Part shown: in pieces, positions 19,004-28,123 of the stretch
How the letters are laid out: each line of letters starts with the position of its first letter
How positions within the stretch are numbered: the first letter of the stretch is position 1
NCBI RefSeq assembly: GCF_003003235.1
Contig: NZ_PVUE01000014.1
Location: 60,184 to 124,183 of the forward strand
Length of the DNA: 64,000 nt
Origin: Antricoccus suffuscus
GTDB lineage: Bacteria > Actinomycetota > Actinomycetes > Mycobacteriales > Antricoccaceae
Direction of reading: 5' to 3'
The notes under the pieces: generated by a model
The model's input: the letters and a program-made list of their open reading frames with translations, nothing else
Told to the model about the DNA's origin: nothing
Database searches by the model: none
Translations under genes and position numbers: made by a program

Positions 19004-20605
19004 CTAGTGCATCATGGCCGGGGCCGCGGTCTCACTTCCGTCGGGCGCGGTCGCCTTCTTGCGCGGTAGCAGGATCGCCGGGACGATACACAGGATGACG
19101 AGCACAAGTCCAACGGTGAACGTCGTCCCGAACGAGCTCGCCGCCTCGCTGAAGCCCTGCTGCAACGCCGCAGGAGGTATTGCCTTCGCGATCGATGGGT
19201 CGTCAACCGATGCCATGGCCGCTCCCGCGAACTGATGCGAAAGGACCTGGTTGGTCAGCACGACCGACATCACGGCCGTGCCGATGGAGCCAGCGGCCTG
19301 TTGCACGATGTTCATCAGTGTCGAACCACGGGCGACGTGCTCGTGGGTCAAACTCGCCAGCGCTGCCGACATGATCGGCATCATCGTCGCGCCGAGCCCG
19401 AGACCCATCACGAACAGCGCGCCCAGCAACAGGACGTACGACGTGTCCGCGCCGACCTGGGTGAACACGAACATGCCCGCCGCCAGGACGACAACGCCGC
19501 CCATCACAATCTTGCCCGGACCGATCTTGTCCGCGAGCATGCCAGCTATCGGCATGGTGATCATCGCGCCGATGCCCTGGGGGGCCAGCAACACGCCGGC
19601 CGCCAAGGTGGTTTCACCGCGGACCTGCAGGAAGTAGCTCGGGAAGAGCAGCGATGCGCCCATGAACGCGACCGAGAACAGGGTCATCGCGATGACCGCG
19701 ACTGTCAGGTTTCGATTGGCGAACAGCCGCAGGTCGATCAGCGGGTGCTTGGTACGCAACGCGTGGAAGACGAACACGACGATCAAGGCCAGTCCCACGA
19801 TCGCTGGAATCAGGACCTTTGCCGACGCTACCGTGCCCTCACCGGGAATGGATGAGACACCGAATAGGAACAGAGCCAGGCCCGGCGACATCATCAGCAT
19901 GCCCTTGAAGTCGAAGGACTCCGAGGGTTCCGGGTTGTCCGATGGGAGTACGACGAACGAGTAGATCAGCGCGGCGATACCGATCGGCAGGTTGATCAGG
20001 AAGATCCAGTGCCAGCTGACACTCTCGATCAACCAGCCGCCCAAGATCGGACCGGCGATGGGACCGAGCAGCATCGGGATACCGAGTACGGCCATCACGC
20101 GGCCGACACGATGTGGTCCCGCGGCGTGCGTCAGGATCGTCATACCTAGTGGCATCAGCATGCCGCCACCCAGGCCCTGCAGGACTCGGAAGGCGATGAG
20201 GGAAGGCATGTCCCACGCGGTGGCGCAGAGCACCGAGCCGACGACGAACAGGCTGAGCGCAAGGAGGTAGAGGCGTTTGGTGCCGAATCTATCCGCGGCC
20301 CAACCGGTCACCGGAATGATCGTGGCCAGCGCCAGCGTGTAGGCCGTCATCGACCATGCGGACATCGACGGCGAGACGTGGAACTCGTTTTGGAACGTCG
20401 GCAGCGCGACACTGACGACTGTGATGTCCAGAATGGACATGATGGCGCCAAGTACAACGACGCCAGCGATCTTAAACACCCCGGCATCGAGCTTGTCCGA
20501 CTCGGGGTTGGTCATCTTTTCCAGGTCGGGACTCGTACTCACCACAGGATCGTGGTGTGCACCGGGTCCCTCTCCCGGCGGCTGCTCGGGAGTAGTGGTC
20601 GACAC
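19004..20605 (-). CDS. DHA2-family (EmrB/QacA-type) MFS multidrug transporter
   Basis: 533 residues. After a 45-residue hydrophilic N-terminus there are about 14 hydrophobic spans, the count typical of DHA2 drug:H+ antiporters. The first span carries the DITVVSVALPTFQ acidic residue; WSMTAYTLALATIIPVTGWAADRFGTKRLYL holds motif A across two parts, and GPIAGPILGGWLIES is the antiporter motif C. GTG 20605 has GAGGAG 6 bases upstream. Substrate not predictable. It has its own terminator and appears monocistronic. Confidence 0.9.
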   Translation of the reverse strand: MSTTTPEQPPGEGPGAHHDPVVSTSPDLEKMTNPESDKLDAGVFKIAGVVVLGAIMSILDITVVSVALPTFQNEFHVSPSMSAWSMTAYTLALATIIPVTGWAADRFGTKRLYLLALSLFVVGSVLCATAWDMPSLIAFRVLQGLGGGMLMPLGMTILTHAAGPHRVGRVMAVLGIPMLLGPIAGPILGGWLIESVSWHWIFLINLPIGIAALIYSFVVLPSDNPEPSESFDFKGMLMMSPGLALFLFGVSSIPGEGTVASAKVLIPAIVGLALIVVFVFHALRTKHPLIDLRLFANRNLTVAVIAMTLFSVAFMGASLLFPSYFLQVRGETTLAAGVLLAPQGIGAMITMPIAGMLADKIGPGKIVMGGVVVLAAGMFVFTQVGADTSYVLLLGALFVMGLGLGATMMPIMSAALASLTHEHVARGSTLMNIVQQAAGSIGTAVMSVVLTNQVLSHQFAGAAMASVDDPSIAKAIPPAALQQGFSEAASSFGTTFTVGLVLVILCIVPAILLPRKKATAPDGSETAAPAMMH

Positions 20606-20928
20606 TGTGGGGTCTCCTCAGATTTGGTGCGGACACGCTCTTATGAAGCGCCCGCCGATTTCGGACATGACGAGGCACGAGGAACTAGACTTCAGCCGCA
20701 CAGAACCGTGCTACGGCTGCGGCCAAATCGAGTGTATGGAGTCGGTACGACAAAAAGCTCGGACGACGCCTGACATCGCCCAGCCCCCCGGCGAACGTCA
20801 CACCAGAAACGTAATGACCTGCCCGCCAATTCTGCAACTGAATTTATTCGAGCGGTTCGAAGTTCACCGTCGGCGAACAGAGTTTTTACGCACACCCAGA
20901 CGAGAAGTGAGTGATAGGGCGGGTGCCT
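20606..20928. other. Intergenic region without a supported gene
   Basis: 323 bases between the crotonase stop and the transporter start, both on the minus strand. It must hold the transporter promoter. I see no clear hairpin terminator, operator or RNA. A Cys-containing plus-strand frame from 20644 lacks a ribosome site and runs antisense into the crotonase gene. Confidence 0.6.
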
Positions 20929-21750
20929 CTACTCCCCTGGCTGCAGAGAAATCCCGGCATAGTTCGGTGCGCGGCGTTCGCCGAATGCGGCGACGCCTTC
21001 GGCCATCTCCTTGTTGCTGATCGCCTCGTGCATGAGTTGGTCCGACTCGGCCAGCGCGGCGTCCAGATCCTTGAGCAGGTGCGCGTAGACCTGTTTTTTG
21101 ATCACGGCCATTGCGTTCGGGGAGGCGGTGCGCGCGAGGGTGTCGGCGTACTTGAGGGCGTCGTCAAGGACGTTCTCAGGGGTGCTCAGATAGTTGACCA
21201 GACCGATGGAGAGCGCGTCCTCGGCAGTGATGACGCGTCCCGACATGAGCAGATCCAAGGAGTGGCTCAGTCCGACGATCTTAGGCAGCAGCCACGAGAT
21301 TCCGTGCTCCGCGATCAGCCCGATCTTGGAGAACGACGTAGCCATTTTCGCTCCCTCTGCCGCGAACCGCACGTCGCACATCATCGACTGTACGAAGCCA
21401 AGTCCGGCACAGGGGCCATTGATTGCCGCGATCAACGGTTTGCTGATCGAAAGGGGGAACGTCTTCTTGCGGGCCTGGATCCTGCCTGCGGTGATCTCGC
21501 CGGAGGCGCCGATATCGCTGAGGTCGTCCATGTCAGCACCGGCGCAGAATCCGCGACCGGCGCCGGTGAGCACAATTGCGCGCACTGACTCGTCGGCCGC
21601 GGCCTCGGTGAGCGCATCGAAATACATCGTCTCCATCGTGGGCGTCCAGGCGTTCATTCGATCCGGACGCGACAAGGTGATAACCATGGTCGAGCCTTCG
21701 CGACTGACGATAACGGGGGTGTCGGTGCTATTTGCTTCAGCGGTGTTCAC
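20929..21750 (-). CDS. Enoyl-CoA hydratase/isomerase (crotonase family)
   Basis: 273 residues. The oxyanion-hole motif GAGRGFCAGADMDDL is near residue 64, the second one INGPCAGLGFVQSMMCDVRF near 108, and SKIGLIAEHGISWLLP near 140 carries the Glu expected to protonate/deprotonate the enoyl-CoA. GTG 21750 has GGAGA upstream. It lies 39 bases after the acyl-CoA dehydrogenase gene on the same strand, so it should hydrate the enoyl-CoA that the dehydrogenases make. Actual substrate unknown. Confidence 0.9.
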   Translation of the reverse strand: MNTAEANSTDTPVIVSREGSTMVITLSRPDRMNAWTPTMETMYFDALTEAAADESVRAIVLTGAGRGFCAGADMDDLSDIGASGEITAGRIQARKKTFPLSISKPLIAAINGPCAGLGFVQSMMCDVRFAAEGAKMATSFSKIGLIAEHGISWLLPKIVGLSHSLDLLMSGRVITAEDALSIGLVNYLSTPENVLDDALKYADTLARTASPNAMAVIKKQVYAHLLKDLDAALAESDQLMHEAISNKEMAEGVAAFGERRAPNYAGISLQPGE

Positions 21751-21789
21751 AGTGTTCTCCGGTTGTCGTGAGAAAAATGGGTATGCCGA

Positions 21790-23040
21790 TCAACTTTTGC
21801 CTTGAGCATTCCACGCGCCGCTGTCGGACCGTGGCTCGCGGGGCATGCCGAGCACGCGCTCGGCCAGCAAGTTGCGTTGGATCTGATTGGTGCCGGCATA
21901 GATCGTGCTGGCGCGTCCGGAGAGGAATGCGCCCACCCACGTCGCCGTGTCCTGCGTCGAGCCCGGAGCGTCCGGGCCATCGATGATCGTCGGGAACCGT
22001 CCTGTCAGCACTAGTGCGTCGTCACCCAGCAACTCCATCGACAACTCGGTCACAACCCGGTGGTATTCGGTCCAGTACAGCTTGGTCAGCGCGGACTCCG
22101 GCCCTGGCGCCGCCCCGGTCAGGCCGCGGGTCAGCGCCTTGTAGCCCAGAAGCCGCATCCCGATTACACGGCCCTTGCACCATGCCAGCTTCCGGCGTAC
22201 GGCCGAGTCCTCGATCTTGCCTTGACGACGGGCCAGCTCGATCAGCCTGGACAGCTCTTCTTCGAAGCGCGCGGCGAGAATCGCGGCCGCGCCGCCGCGT
22301 TCAAACTCCAGCAGCCCCATCGCTACCTTCCACCCCTGGTTTACCAGGCCGATGGTGTTGTCCTCTGGCGTCAACGCGTCGGTGAAGAACACCTCATTGA
22401 ACCCGGAGCGTCCATTGAGCTGCCGAATTGGGCGTACTTCCACGCCAGGCTGGTCGATCGGGCACGCCAGCAGTGTCAGGCCCTTGTGTTTGGGGGCATC
22501 GGTATCCGTGCGCACGAGGACGAATATCCAGTTTGCGTTCTGCGCCTCCGACGTCCAGATCTTCTGGCCGTTGATCCGCCAGGTGCCGTCTTCCAGGACA
22601 GCCTTCGTGCCGATATTGCCCAGGTCCGATCCGGCGCGAGGTTCCGAGTAGCCCTGGCACCAGACATCGTCGCCGCGCAGCAGCCGCGGGATGAAACGCT
22701 GTTTCTGTTCCTCTGTGCCGAATGCGAGCAGCGTATTTCCGAACATCTGGATGCTGAAGACGTCGTTGTCGGTGCCGTTCGGCAGGCCCGCGCGCGTCAA
22801 CTCCTCCGCCAACACGACCTGGTGAGCGAGGGTGAGTCCTTGGCCACCGTACTTCTTCGGCCAGTTGATCGCCAGATATCCGCCGGCGTAAAGCTTCTTG
22901 CGCAGGTCTTGGGAGAACGCCGTGTAGTCCTCGTCCGCGAGCCGACCGCTGCCATGCCAGTCGGGCGGCAGTAGGTCCGCCAGAAATTGGCGGACTTGCA
23001 GTCGGTATTCCTCGACCTCGGGGGTGAAAACCGGTTCCAT
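21790..23040 (-). CDS. Acyl-CoA dehydrogenase, large subunit type
   Basis: 416 residues. Flavin and substrate landmarks are CQGYSEPRAGSDLGNIGTKA near 130, INGQKIWTSEA near 160, FNEVFFTDALTPEDN near 218 and the C-terminal GRASTIYAGTNQIQRNLLAERVLG near 370-395 (split here for length). Insertion of flavin into this class gives alpha,beta-dehydrogenation of acyl-CoA. The next gene upstream, 26 bases away, encodes a shorter paralogue of different type, a pairing seen in actinobacterial alpha2beta2 acyl-CoA dehydrogenases acting on branched or polycyclic acyl groups. Confidence 0.9.
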   Translation of the reverse strand: MEPVFTPEVEEYRLQVRQFLADLLPPDWHGSGRLADEDYTAFSQDLRKKLYAGGYLAINWPKKYGGQGLTLAHQVVLAEELTRAGLPNGTDNDVFSIQMFGNTLLAFGTEEQKQRFIPRLLRGDDVWCQGYSEPRAGSDLGNIGTKAVLEDGTWRINGQKIWTSEAQNANWIFVLVRTDTDAPKHKGLTLLACPIDQPGVEVRPIRQLNGRSGFNEVFFTDALTPEDNTIGLVNQGWKVAMGLLEFERGGAAAILAARFEEELSRLIELARRQGKIEDSAVRRKLAWCKGRVIGMRLLGYKALTRGLTGAAPGPESALTKLYWTEYHRVVTELSMELLGDDALVLTGRFPTIIDGPDAPGSTQDTATWVGAFLSGRASTIYAGTNQIQRNLLAERVLGMPREPRSDSGAWNAQGKS

Positions 23041-23066
23041 GGGTGCCTTTCTGTCCCGAGCGTCCG

Positions 23067-24164
23067 TCAGTTGCAGATCATGTCGGCAACACGATCAAGA
23101 TGAAAATTACGGTCCTGAAGAAGGACCGAGTTGACTCGAGCCCGTTTGAAGTACAGATGCGCGGGGTGCTCCCATGTGAATCCGATAGCGCCGAGGATCT
23201 GAATAAGCTCGGACGATGCCAGCACCGCGGCATCAGTGGCGGCCTGTTTCGCTAGCGATACGAGCATCGGCGCGTCGTCGGCCGCTACCGACAGTTGGTA
23301 CGCCGCGTAGTAGACCAGCACTCGCGCGGTCTCCAGCTCCAGAAGGGCATCGGCGCACTTAGTCTTGATCGCCTGGAACGAGCCGATCGGGCGACCAAAC
23401 TGGATGCGGTCGGACGCCCACGCAACTGCCCGGTCGATTGACTCCGCAGCGACCCCAATCAGCTCAGCCGACAGCGCGTGGCTGGCGAAGTCGGCGCTCG
23501 CGGCGATCACACTCGCGTCGCCTCCAACCGACTCCGCCGCAGCCGCGTCGAACGTGAGGTGCCCGATCTGCCGCGTCGGGTCCAGCGACTCGTCAACGGC
23601 GACGGTGAGACCAGAGGCGTCTCGGCGTACGACGAACAACCCTGGACCGGCGTCCGTTGTCGCGGCCACGAGGAAATGCGTGGCGTCGGCAACGTTGGTG
23701 ACCAGTTTCTTGGTACCGCTGATCGTATGACCGTCCGAGTTGGCACTGGCGGTCGTTTCGTACGCCGTCGAGTACCAGTCCACACCGTCTTCGGCGTACG
23801 CGAAGGTGAAGACGACGGTGCCTGCGGCGATCTGAGCTAAGTAGTCCTTGGCCGTCTCCGCGCAGGCAAGGAGAGCGCGAGTTGCTACTAGTGTTGAGAA
23901 GTAGGGCCCCGCATAGCAGCGCCGGCCGACCTCTTCGAGTACGACGGTGCTCTCTACGACTCCGGCACCGCTGCCGCCGAGGGCTTCAGGGATGCACAGG
24001 CCCTGAGCGCCGATCTGCTCGGCGAGCCGCTGCCATGTATCGCGATCGAGACTCTGGTCTCCGTCCATCGCCCGCTGCAGCGCGTCGTCGCCGGCGCGGG
24101 CAATCAGGAAGTCGTGGACCGCGGTCTTAAGCGCGTTTTGCTCGTCGTTCAGCTCAAACTTCAC
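23067..24164 (-). CDS. Acyl-CoA dehydrogenase, short subunit type
   Basis: 365 residues. N-terminal helical domain MKFELNDEQNALKTAVHDFL, the VVLEEVGRRCYAGPY segment near 72, SDRIQFGRPIGSFQAIKTKC near 250 and the diagnostic ILGAIGFTWEHPAHLYFKRA near 328. The last motif is common to the shorter partner of heterotetrameric FadE pairs. The loop around residues 120-160 is less conserved than in classic dehydrogenases, consistent with a partner subunit that may lack full catalysis. It is the first gene of the dehydrogenase-dehydrogenase-crotonase run. Confidence 0.88.
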   Translation of the reverse strand: MKFELNDEQNALKTAVHDFLIARAGDDALQRAMDGDQSLDRDTWQRLAEQIGAQGLCIPEALGGSGAGVVESTVVLEEVGRRCYAGPYFSTLVATRALLACAETAKDYLAQIAAGTVVFTFAYAEDGVDWYSTAYETTASANSDGHTISGTKKLVTNVADATHFLVAATTDAGPGLFVVRRDASGLTVAVDESLDPTRQIGHLTFDAAAAESVGGDASVIAASADFASHALSAELIGVAAESIDRAVAWASDRIQFGRPIGSFQAIKTKCADALLELETARVLVYYAAYQLSVAADDAPMLVSLAKQAATDAAVLASSELIQILGAIGFTWEHPAHLYFKRARVNSVLLQDRNFHLDRVADMICN

Positions 24165-24194
24165 TAGTCTCCCGATCGCGTCGCAGGCAGGTCA

Positions 24195-24244
24195 CTGTGG
24201 CCGAAGCTATCCGATATCGGCCACAGAAATGACATTACAGTCAT
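24195..24244. promoter_or_regulatory. Two inverted repeats upstream of the acyl-CoA dehydrogenase run
   Basis: CTGTGGCCGA (24195-24204) pairs with TCGGCCACAG (24217-24226) across 12 bases, and ATGAC (24229-24233) pairs with GTCAT (24240-24244) across ATTACA. Both lie 31-80 bases upstream of the ATG at 24164. The second resembles a TetR or FadR-class operator. The first could instead be the terminator of the EcsC gene ending at 24404. Confidence 0.45.
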
Positions 24245-24403
24245 CTTTGTTCCTAATCGCGAGTCAAGAGCAGACCGGAGGAGATGTCAAGACCCGCGTC
24301 CGCGCGTCGGTTGGGTATCGGCACACACCCAACAGGCAACCACTCAATCGATGCCAAGCTCGCATGTCGGCGGTGCAAGGAAAGATCACCGCGTCGTTGT
24401 TGA

Positions 24404-25066
24404 CTATCGCGGACGGAACTCTTTGGCAGCGTACTTTCCTATCTTGCGGGTGGAGTAGGCATCGCCCGCCGCGCCGACACCTCCGCCTAACACCGGCACC
24501 CGCCGACCAACGAAGCCTACCGCTCGCTTGCCAAGCGTTCGCGAAATCAGTTCGCTAGTGAGTTCGGTGGCGATTACCTTCGCGAGTTCGGGGTCGTACT
24601 CCTCGACATGCGCAAGCTGGTACGGCGTACCCGGCAGACTCTTTTTGCGGACAAGCCTCTTGACAGAGTCGGGCCCGATCATGCATGCGAGAACGGCACT
24701 CCGAGTCCGCGGATCGGCGAGGTCCAATCCGTGCAGATGGGCAATGCCGCCTACAAGGTGGCATTGCACCAATGCGAGGGCCGCAATGTTGGTCGGCGCG
24801 AGAACCGCCATCGAAGCGATCCCACCGAGATTGGTTACGAAGCCCTGCGAACCGGCGTACTTCAGGTGCGAAGAGATCAGCAGATCAATCGCTTCGTTTG
24901 TGTCCCCCGCGACCTGGGCGAGGCGTTTATCGGCCGATCGCGCAGCACCCGGAAGTCTGCCAGTGCCGTCGATGGCGCGGTTGAACGCCTCCCGCACGAA
25001 GCCCGAAGAATATTCGGGGACCTTGGAGTGCGACAAGGCGCGACTAGCGAGGTCTTTGAGATCCAT
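24404..25066 (-). CDS. EcsC-family protein
   Basis: 220 residues matching the EcsC family: DEAIDLLISSHLKYAGSQGF-like helix, GGIASMAVLAPTNIAALALV hydrophobic segment near 82, ACMIGPDSVKRLVRKK near 127 and a C-terminal GRRVPVLGGGVGAAGDAYSTRK near 190. EcsC of Bacillus is encoded with an ABC transporter of the Ecs secretion/processing system, but isolated copies have no assigned role. It starts 42 bases after the phosphotriesterase-like gene on the same strand and may be its transcript partner. Confidence 0.8.
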   Translation of the reverse strand: MDLKDLASRALSHSKVPEYSSGFVREAFNRAIDGTGRLPGAARSADKRLAQVAGDTNEAIDLLISSHLKYAGSQGFVTNLGGIASMAVLAPTNIAALALVQCHLVGGIAHLHGLDLADPRTRSAVLACMIGPDSVKRLVRKKSLPGTPYQLAHVEEYDPELAKVIATELTSELISRTLGKRAVGFVGRRVPVLGGGVGAAGDAYSTRKIGKYAAKEFRPR

Positions 25067-25108
25067 CTGAGCCTCATGACTGTTGGCGGGTCAGGAAGAA
25101 CGATTCTC

Positions 25109-26083
25109 TCAGGAAAAGTAACGCCGCGGGTTGTTAATGAGCATGTCGTCGAGTTGCGCCTCGCTCACGCCCGCCTCGCGAAGGCCGGGTACAACGTCGT
25201 TGGGGATGTGCAGGAGGTTCCAGTTGGGCGCGAAAGACTCGCTGCTTGCGTTCCATTCCTTGCCCGGAAAGTAGTCGATGAAGCAGGACACGTCGTGCGC
25301 GAGCACGATGCGGTCGGCGTACCCCTGCTTGCAGAGCGTGGCGATCGTCGCGATCCGGTCCGCTGTCGTGTTGAATCCGTCCAGACCGAATCTGTCACAG
25401 CCGATCGTGGCGCCCTTGTCTGCAATCCACTTGAGATAGTCCAGATCGTTGGTGTCGCCGGCATGACCGATGACAACTTTAGTCAGGTCGACCTTGTGCT
25501 TCTCGAAGTGCTCCAGGGCGATTCGTCCGGTTTGGTGGCGCGAGTTGGTGTGCACCGTGATCGGTGCACCGGTCGCGTTGTGCGTCTCGGCTACCGCTGT
25601 TGCGATACGCGTCTGGCCGGGAGTCAAACCACTCTTTTCCACGACGCATTTGAGTGCCGCGGCCTTGACTCCGGTGTCCGCGATGCCCTCGCGAATGTCC
25701 TTTATGAACAAGTCGATCAGCGGCTCGGGGCCGCCGAACAAGGTGCCCGGTCCGCGATGCTCGAACGTCTTGGAGATGTCACCAAAGCTGTACATCCCCG
25801 TCGCGGCGATGATGTTGATGTCCACGGCCTCGTTAACCCGCTGAACCCACGGGAGGTAGCGACCGAGGCCCACAACGGTGAGATCCAGAATCGTATCGAT
25901 CCCGGCGGCTTTGGCCGCGGTGAGCTTCTCGATGGCGTCGGCGATCCGCACTTCCTCATCGAACAGCTGCGGGTAGTTCTGCATGACGTCTGGATCGACG
26001 ATGAACACGTGCTCGTGCATCAGCACTTTTCCGAGCTGGTCGACGTTGACCGCACCACGGACGGTTTCTACCTGTGTTGCCAC
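25109..26083 (-). CDS. Phosphotriesterase-family amidohydrolase (lactonase-like)
   Basis: 324 residues of the PTE fold. Metal ligands are visible in LMHEHVFIVD (residues 21-30), a carboxylated-lysine candidate in AAALKCVVEKSG near 145, THNATGAPITVHTNS near 175, VVIGHAGDTNDLDYL near 205 and RIVLAHDVSCF near 258. Relatives hydrolyse lactones (including acyl-homoserine lactones) or organophosphates. GTG 26083 is chosen because GGAGGA lies 4 bases upstream. It starts 19 bases after the MFS pump gene, so it may be co-regulated by the TetR at 27529. The substrate is unknown. Confidence 0.87.
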   Translation of the reverse strand: MATQVETVRGAVNVDQLGKVLMHEHVFIVDPDVMQNYPQLFDEEVRIADAIEKLTAAKAAGIDTILDLTVVGLGRYLPWVQRVNEAVDINIIAATGMYSFGDISKTFEHRGPGTLFGGPEPLIDLFIKDIREGIADTGVKAAALKCVVEKSGLTPGQTRIATAVAETHNATGAPITVHTNSRHQTGRIALEHFEKHKVDLTKVVIGHAGDTNDLDYLKWIADKGATIGCDRFGLDGFNTTADRIATIATLCKQGYADRIVLAHDVSCFIDYFPGKEWNASSESFAPNWNLLHIPNDVVPGLREAGVSEAQLDDMLINNPRRYFS

Positions 26084-26102
26084 GCTGTCCTCCGAGTTGT
26101 CG

Positions 26103-27416
26103 TCAGCAGGTCGCCTCCACACACTCTTTCGATTCGGAGGGCGCCGCCGGGTATGCATACGCGTCGTTCGGACTTATCAAATCAGGTCCATGGACCGCTC
26201 TGGCATCCACGCTATCCAGCGCGCGCCCACGCAGGGTGAGCGCGGCGGATACGGCGACCGAAACCACGCCAATCACGATAGGAATCCGGAAACCGAGGCC
26301 GGCGCCGATCGCCCACCCGCCGAGTGCTGGGCCGAGCGTATTTCCGACATTGAACGCGGAGACATTGACCGAGCTGGCCAGGGTAGGTGCGGATCCTGCA
26401 AGGCTGAACACGCGGGCGTTGAGCGGCGCGGCAGCGGTGAACGCGGTGACACCAAAGGCGAACACCGCGACGTACATCAGCGGAGTGCTGCGAACGACCA
26501 GGAAGGTGGCGACCAGTACGACGGCGAGCCCACTGAGTGCCCCGAGGAGTGTGCGCCAGGGGTAGCGATCTGCGAGCCGTCCGCCGAGCCACACACCGCC
26601 CAGGCTGCCAACGCCGAACAGCGCGAGAAATACTGGGACGACTGACTCGCGTACGCCGGTCAGTTCGGTCAGGATTGGCGATATATAGCTGAAGATCGCC
26701 ATTACCGCGAGTTGAAATGCCGCGGTGGCCCCGAGCGCGAGCCACAGTCGACCTCGACGAAATGCGACAAGCTCGCTGCGAACCTCGGGTATCGGTTCGG
26801 ACGCTTCGGCCGTTGAGGCTCGCGGCACCCAAAGGGCGAGCGCGACGGCCGCAGCCAAGGCAAGGAGACCGACCGCGAGGAACGCCGAGCGCCAACCGAG
26901 ATGTTGGCCCAACAGCGTACCCAGTGGCACCCCCGCAACGTTGGCAATGGTCAGCCCGCCGACGAGCATGGCCAGCGCCCTCGCTCGCACTTCAACGGGT
27001 GAGGCCTTAACGGCGGTCACGGCTGCCACCGCCCAGTAACCACCGGTCGCTGCGGCCGCAATCACTCTCAGGATGACGAGCATCGTGAAGCTCGTGACCA
27101 CCAACGACAGGGCGTGCGCAGCCACAAATACACCTAGCATGGCGAATAGCGTCGCCTTGCGAGGCAGGCGCAGCGTCGCCACGGCCATGATCGGCGCGCC
27201 TAGCACCATGCCAATGGCGAACGCCGAGATCAGCGCGCCGGCTTGAGGAATGCTCACGGCGGTATCGCTGGCGATCTGGGGCAACAGGCCAGCGACGAGA
27301 AACTCGCTTGTCCCGACGGCGACAACGCCCGCGGCTAAGGCGAACACTGCGGGCGGGATGCGACTTGCACCGCCCGTCGTTGCTATTGTGGAACGATCGT
27401 TCTGTAATGTAGTCAC
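26103..27416 (-). CDS. DHA1-type MFS efflux transporter (chloramphenicol-pump-like)
   Basis: 437 residues with about 12 hydrophobic spans. Opening VFALAAGVVAVGTSEFLVAGLL and the following PQAGALISAFAIGMVLGAP are typical of the AraJ/Cmx group of drug antiporters, and LTIANVAGVPLGTLLGQHLG is motif C. GTG 27416 has GGGAGA 7 bases upstream; the alternative GTG 27347 (VFALAAG) has no ribosome site but would match the usual family start. A TetR-type palindrome at 27390-27403 lies inside codons 5-9 of the longer form. The TetR gene is directly upstream. Confidence 0.85.
   Translation of the reverse strand: MTTLQNDRSTIATTGGASRIPPAVFALAAGVVAVGTSEFLVAGLLPQIASDTAVSIPQAGALISAFAIGMVLGAPIMAVATLRLPRKATLFAMLGVFVAAHALSLVVTSFTMLVILRVIAAAATGGYWAVAAVTAVKASPVEVRARALAMLVGGLTIANVAGVPLGTLLGQHLGWRSAFLAVGLLALAAAVALALWVPRASTAEASEPIPEVRSELVAFRRGRLWLALGATAAFQLAVMAIFSYISPILTELTGVRESVVPVFLALFGVGSLGGVWLGGRLADRYPWRTLLGALSGLAVVLVATFLVVRSTPLMYVAVFAFGVTAFTAAAPLNARVFSLAGSAPTLASSVNVSAFNVGNTLGPALGGWAIGAGLGFRIPIVIGVVSVAVSAALTLRGRALDSVDARAVHGPDLISPNDAYAYPAAPSESKECVEATC
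27390..27403. promoter_or_regulatory. Probable TetR operator at the MFS pump start
   Basis: GGAACGATCGTTCT, with the perfect 12-bp palindrome GAACGATCGTTC. The same pattern GGAACGNNCGTTCT recurs at 28124-28137 in front of the TetR gene, in the same orientation. It lies just after the GTG 27416 of the pump, where bound repressor could block transcription. Confidence 0.75.
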
Positions 27417-27528
27417 AAAAATTCTCCCGGACCGATGATTCGGATTGTGAGTTCTGGATCGGCGCATGTGCACCGATCAACTTGATAGGTCTGGTACGAC
27501 TGCTGTCGTCCCTGTGACAGGTCTCGAA

Positions 27529-28101
27529 CTAGACCAGCAGCGCTCGCGCGTGTGCGGCCGCCGCCGCTAGTCGCGGATCTAGGTCGTCATTGTTGGAAAA
27601 GACCTCCATGCCTTGAAGCAGCACCATCAGAACCTGCGCCAAGGCATGGGTGTCGGTCGTTTGGATTTCGCCGCACGCCTTGGCGCGCCCGAGCGTATGA
27701 GCGAGAGCGCTTTCGATATCGTTCCAGTTTTTGGTGACGCGCGAGGTCACATCGTCGTCGTCAGGCTGACAGGCGTTGGCTGCCTTGATCATGAAACAGC
27801 CACCCGGGACCTCGGGCTGTGGCGTGGCATAACGCGTGATGAGCGCGCGCACCGCTGCGAGCGGTGACCCCTCGGCCGCGAGGATGGTCAATGGCGAACC
27901 GTCGTTGCTCGAGCTGTAACAATCGAGCGCCTTGAGGTAGAGATCTCGCTTGCTGCCGAACGTGTCGTAAAGGCTTGCCCGGGAGATACCGAGATGGCTA
28001 CACAGTTGCTCCATCGAGGTCGCTTCGTAACCGTGCGCCCAGAACAGTTCCATCGCACTCGCGAGCGCGACGTCCGGATCAAACTCCTTTGTTCTGGCCA
28101 C
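27529..28101 (-). CDS. TetR-family repressor
   Basis: 190 residues. The N-terminal helix-turn-helix is FDPDVALASAMELFWAHGYE followed by TSMEQLCSHLGISRASLYDTF and GSKRDLYLKALDCY, the classic TetR layout. The ligand domain includes the GGCFMIKAANACQ segment near residue 100, common in QacR/AcrR-like regulators. GTG 28101 is used. The matching dyads 24 bases upstream of this start and at the pump start indicate that it represses itself and the pump, and perhaps the lactonase-like gene beyond it. The inducer is unknown. Confidence 0.88.
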   Translation of the reverse strand: MARTKEFDPDVALASAMELFWAHGYEATSMEQLCSHLGISRASLYDTFGSKRDLYLKALDCYSSSNDGSPLTILAAEGSPLAAVRALITRYATPQPEVPGGCFMIKAANACQPDDDDVTSRVTKNWNDIESALAHTLGRAKACGEIQTTDTHALAQVLMVLLQGMEVFSNNDDLDPRLAAAAAHARALLV

Positions 28102-28123
28102 GCGAAGACGTTACCACGATTCC

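Noticed and set aside
20644..21020. Cys-containing plus-strand frame (CYGCGQIEC)
   Set aside because: No ribosome site, continues antisense into the crotonase gene and has no family features.
24608..26239. Long plus-strand open frame of 543 codons
   Set aside because: It is antisense to the EcsC and phosphotriesterase-like genes, which have clear family motifs; its product is low in family-like structure and has no ribosome site.
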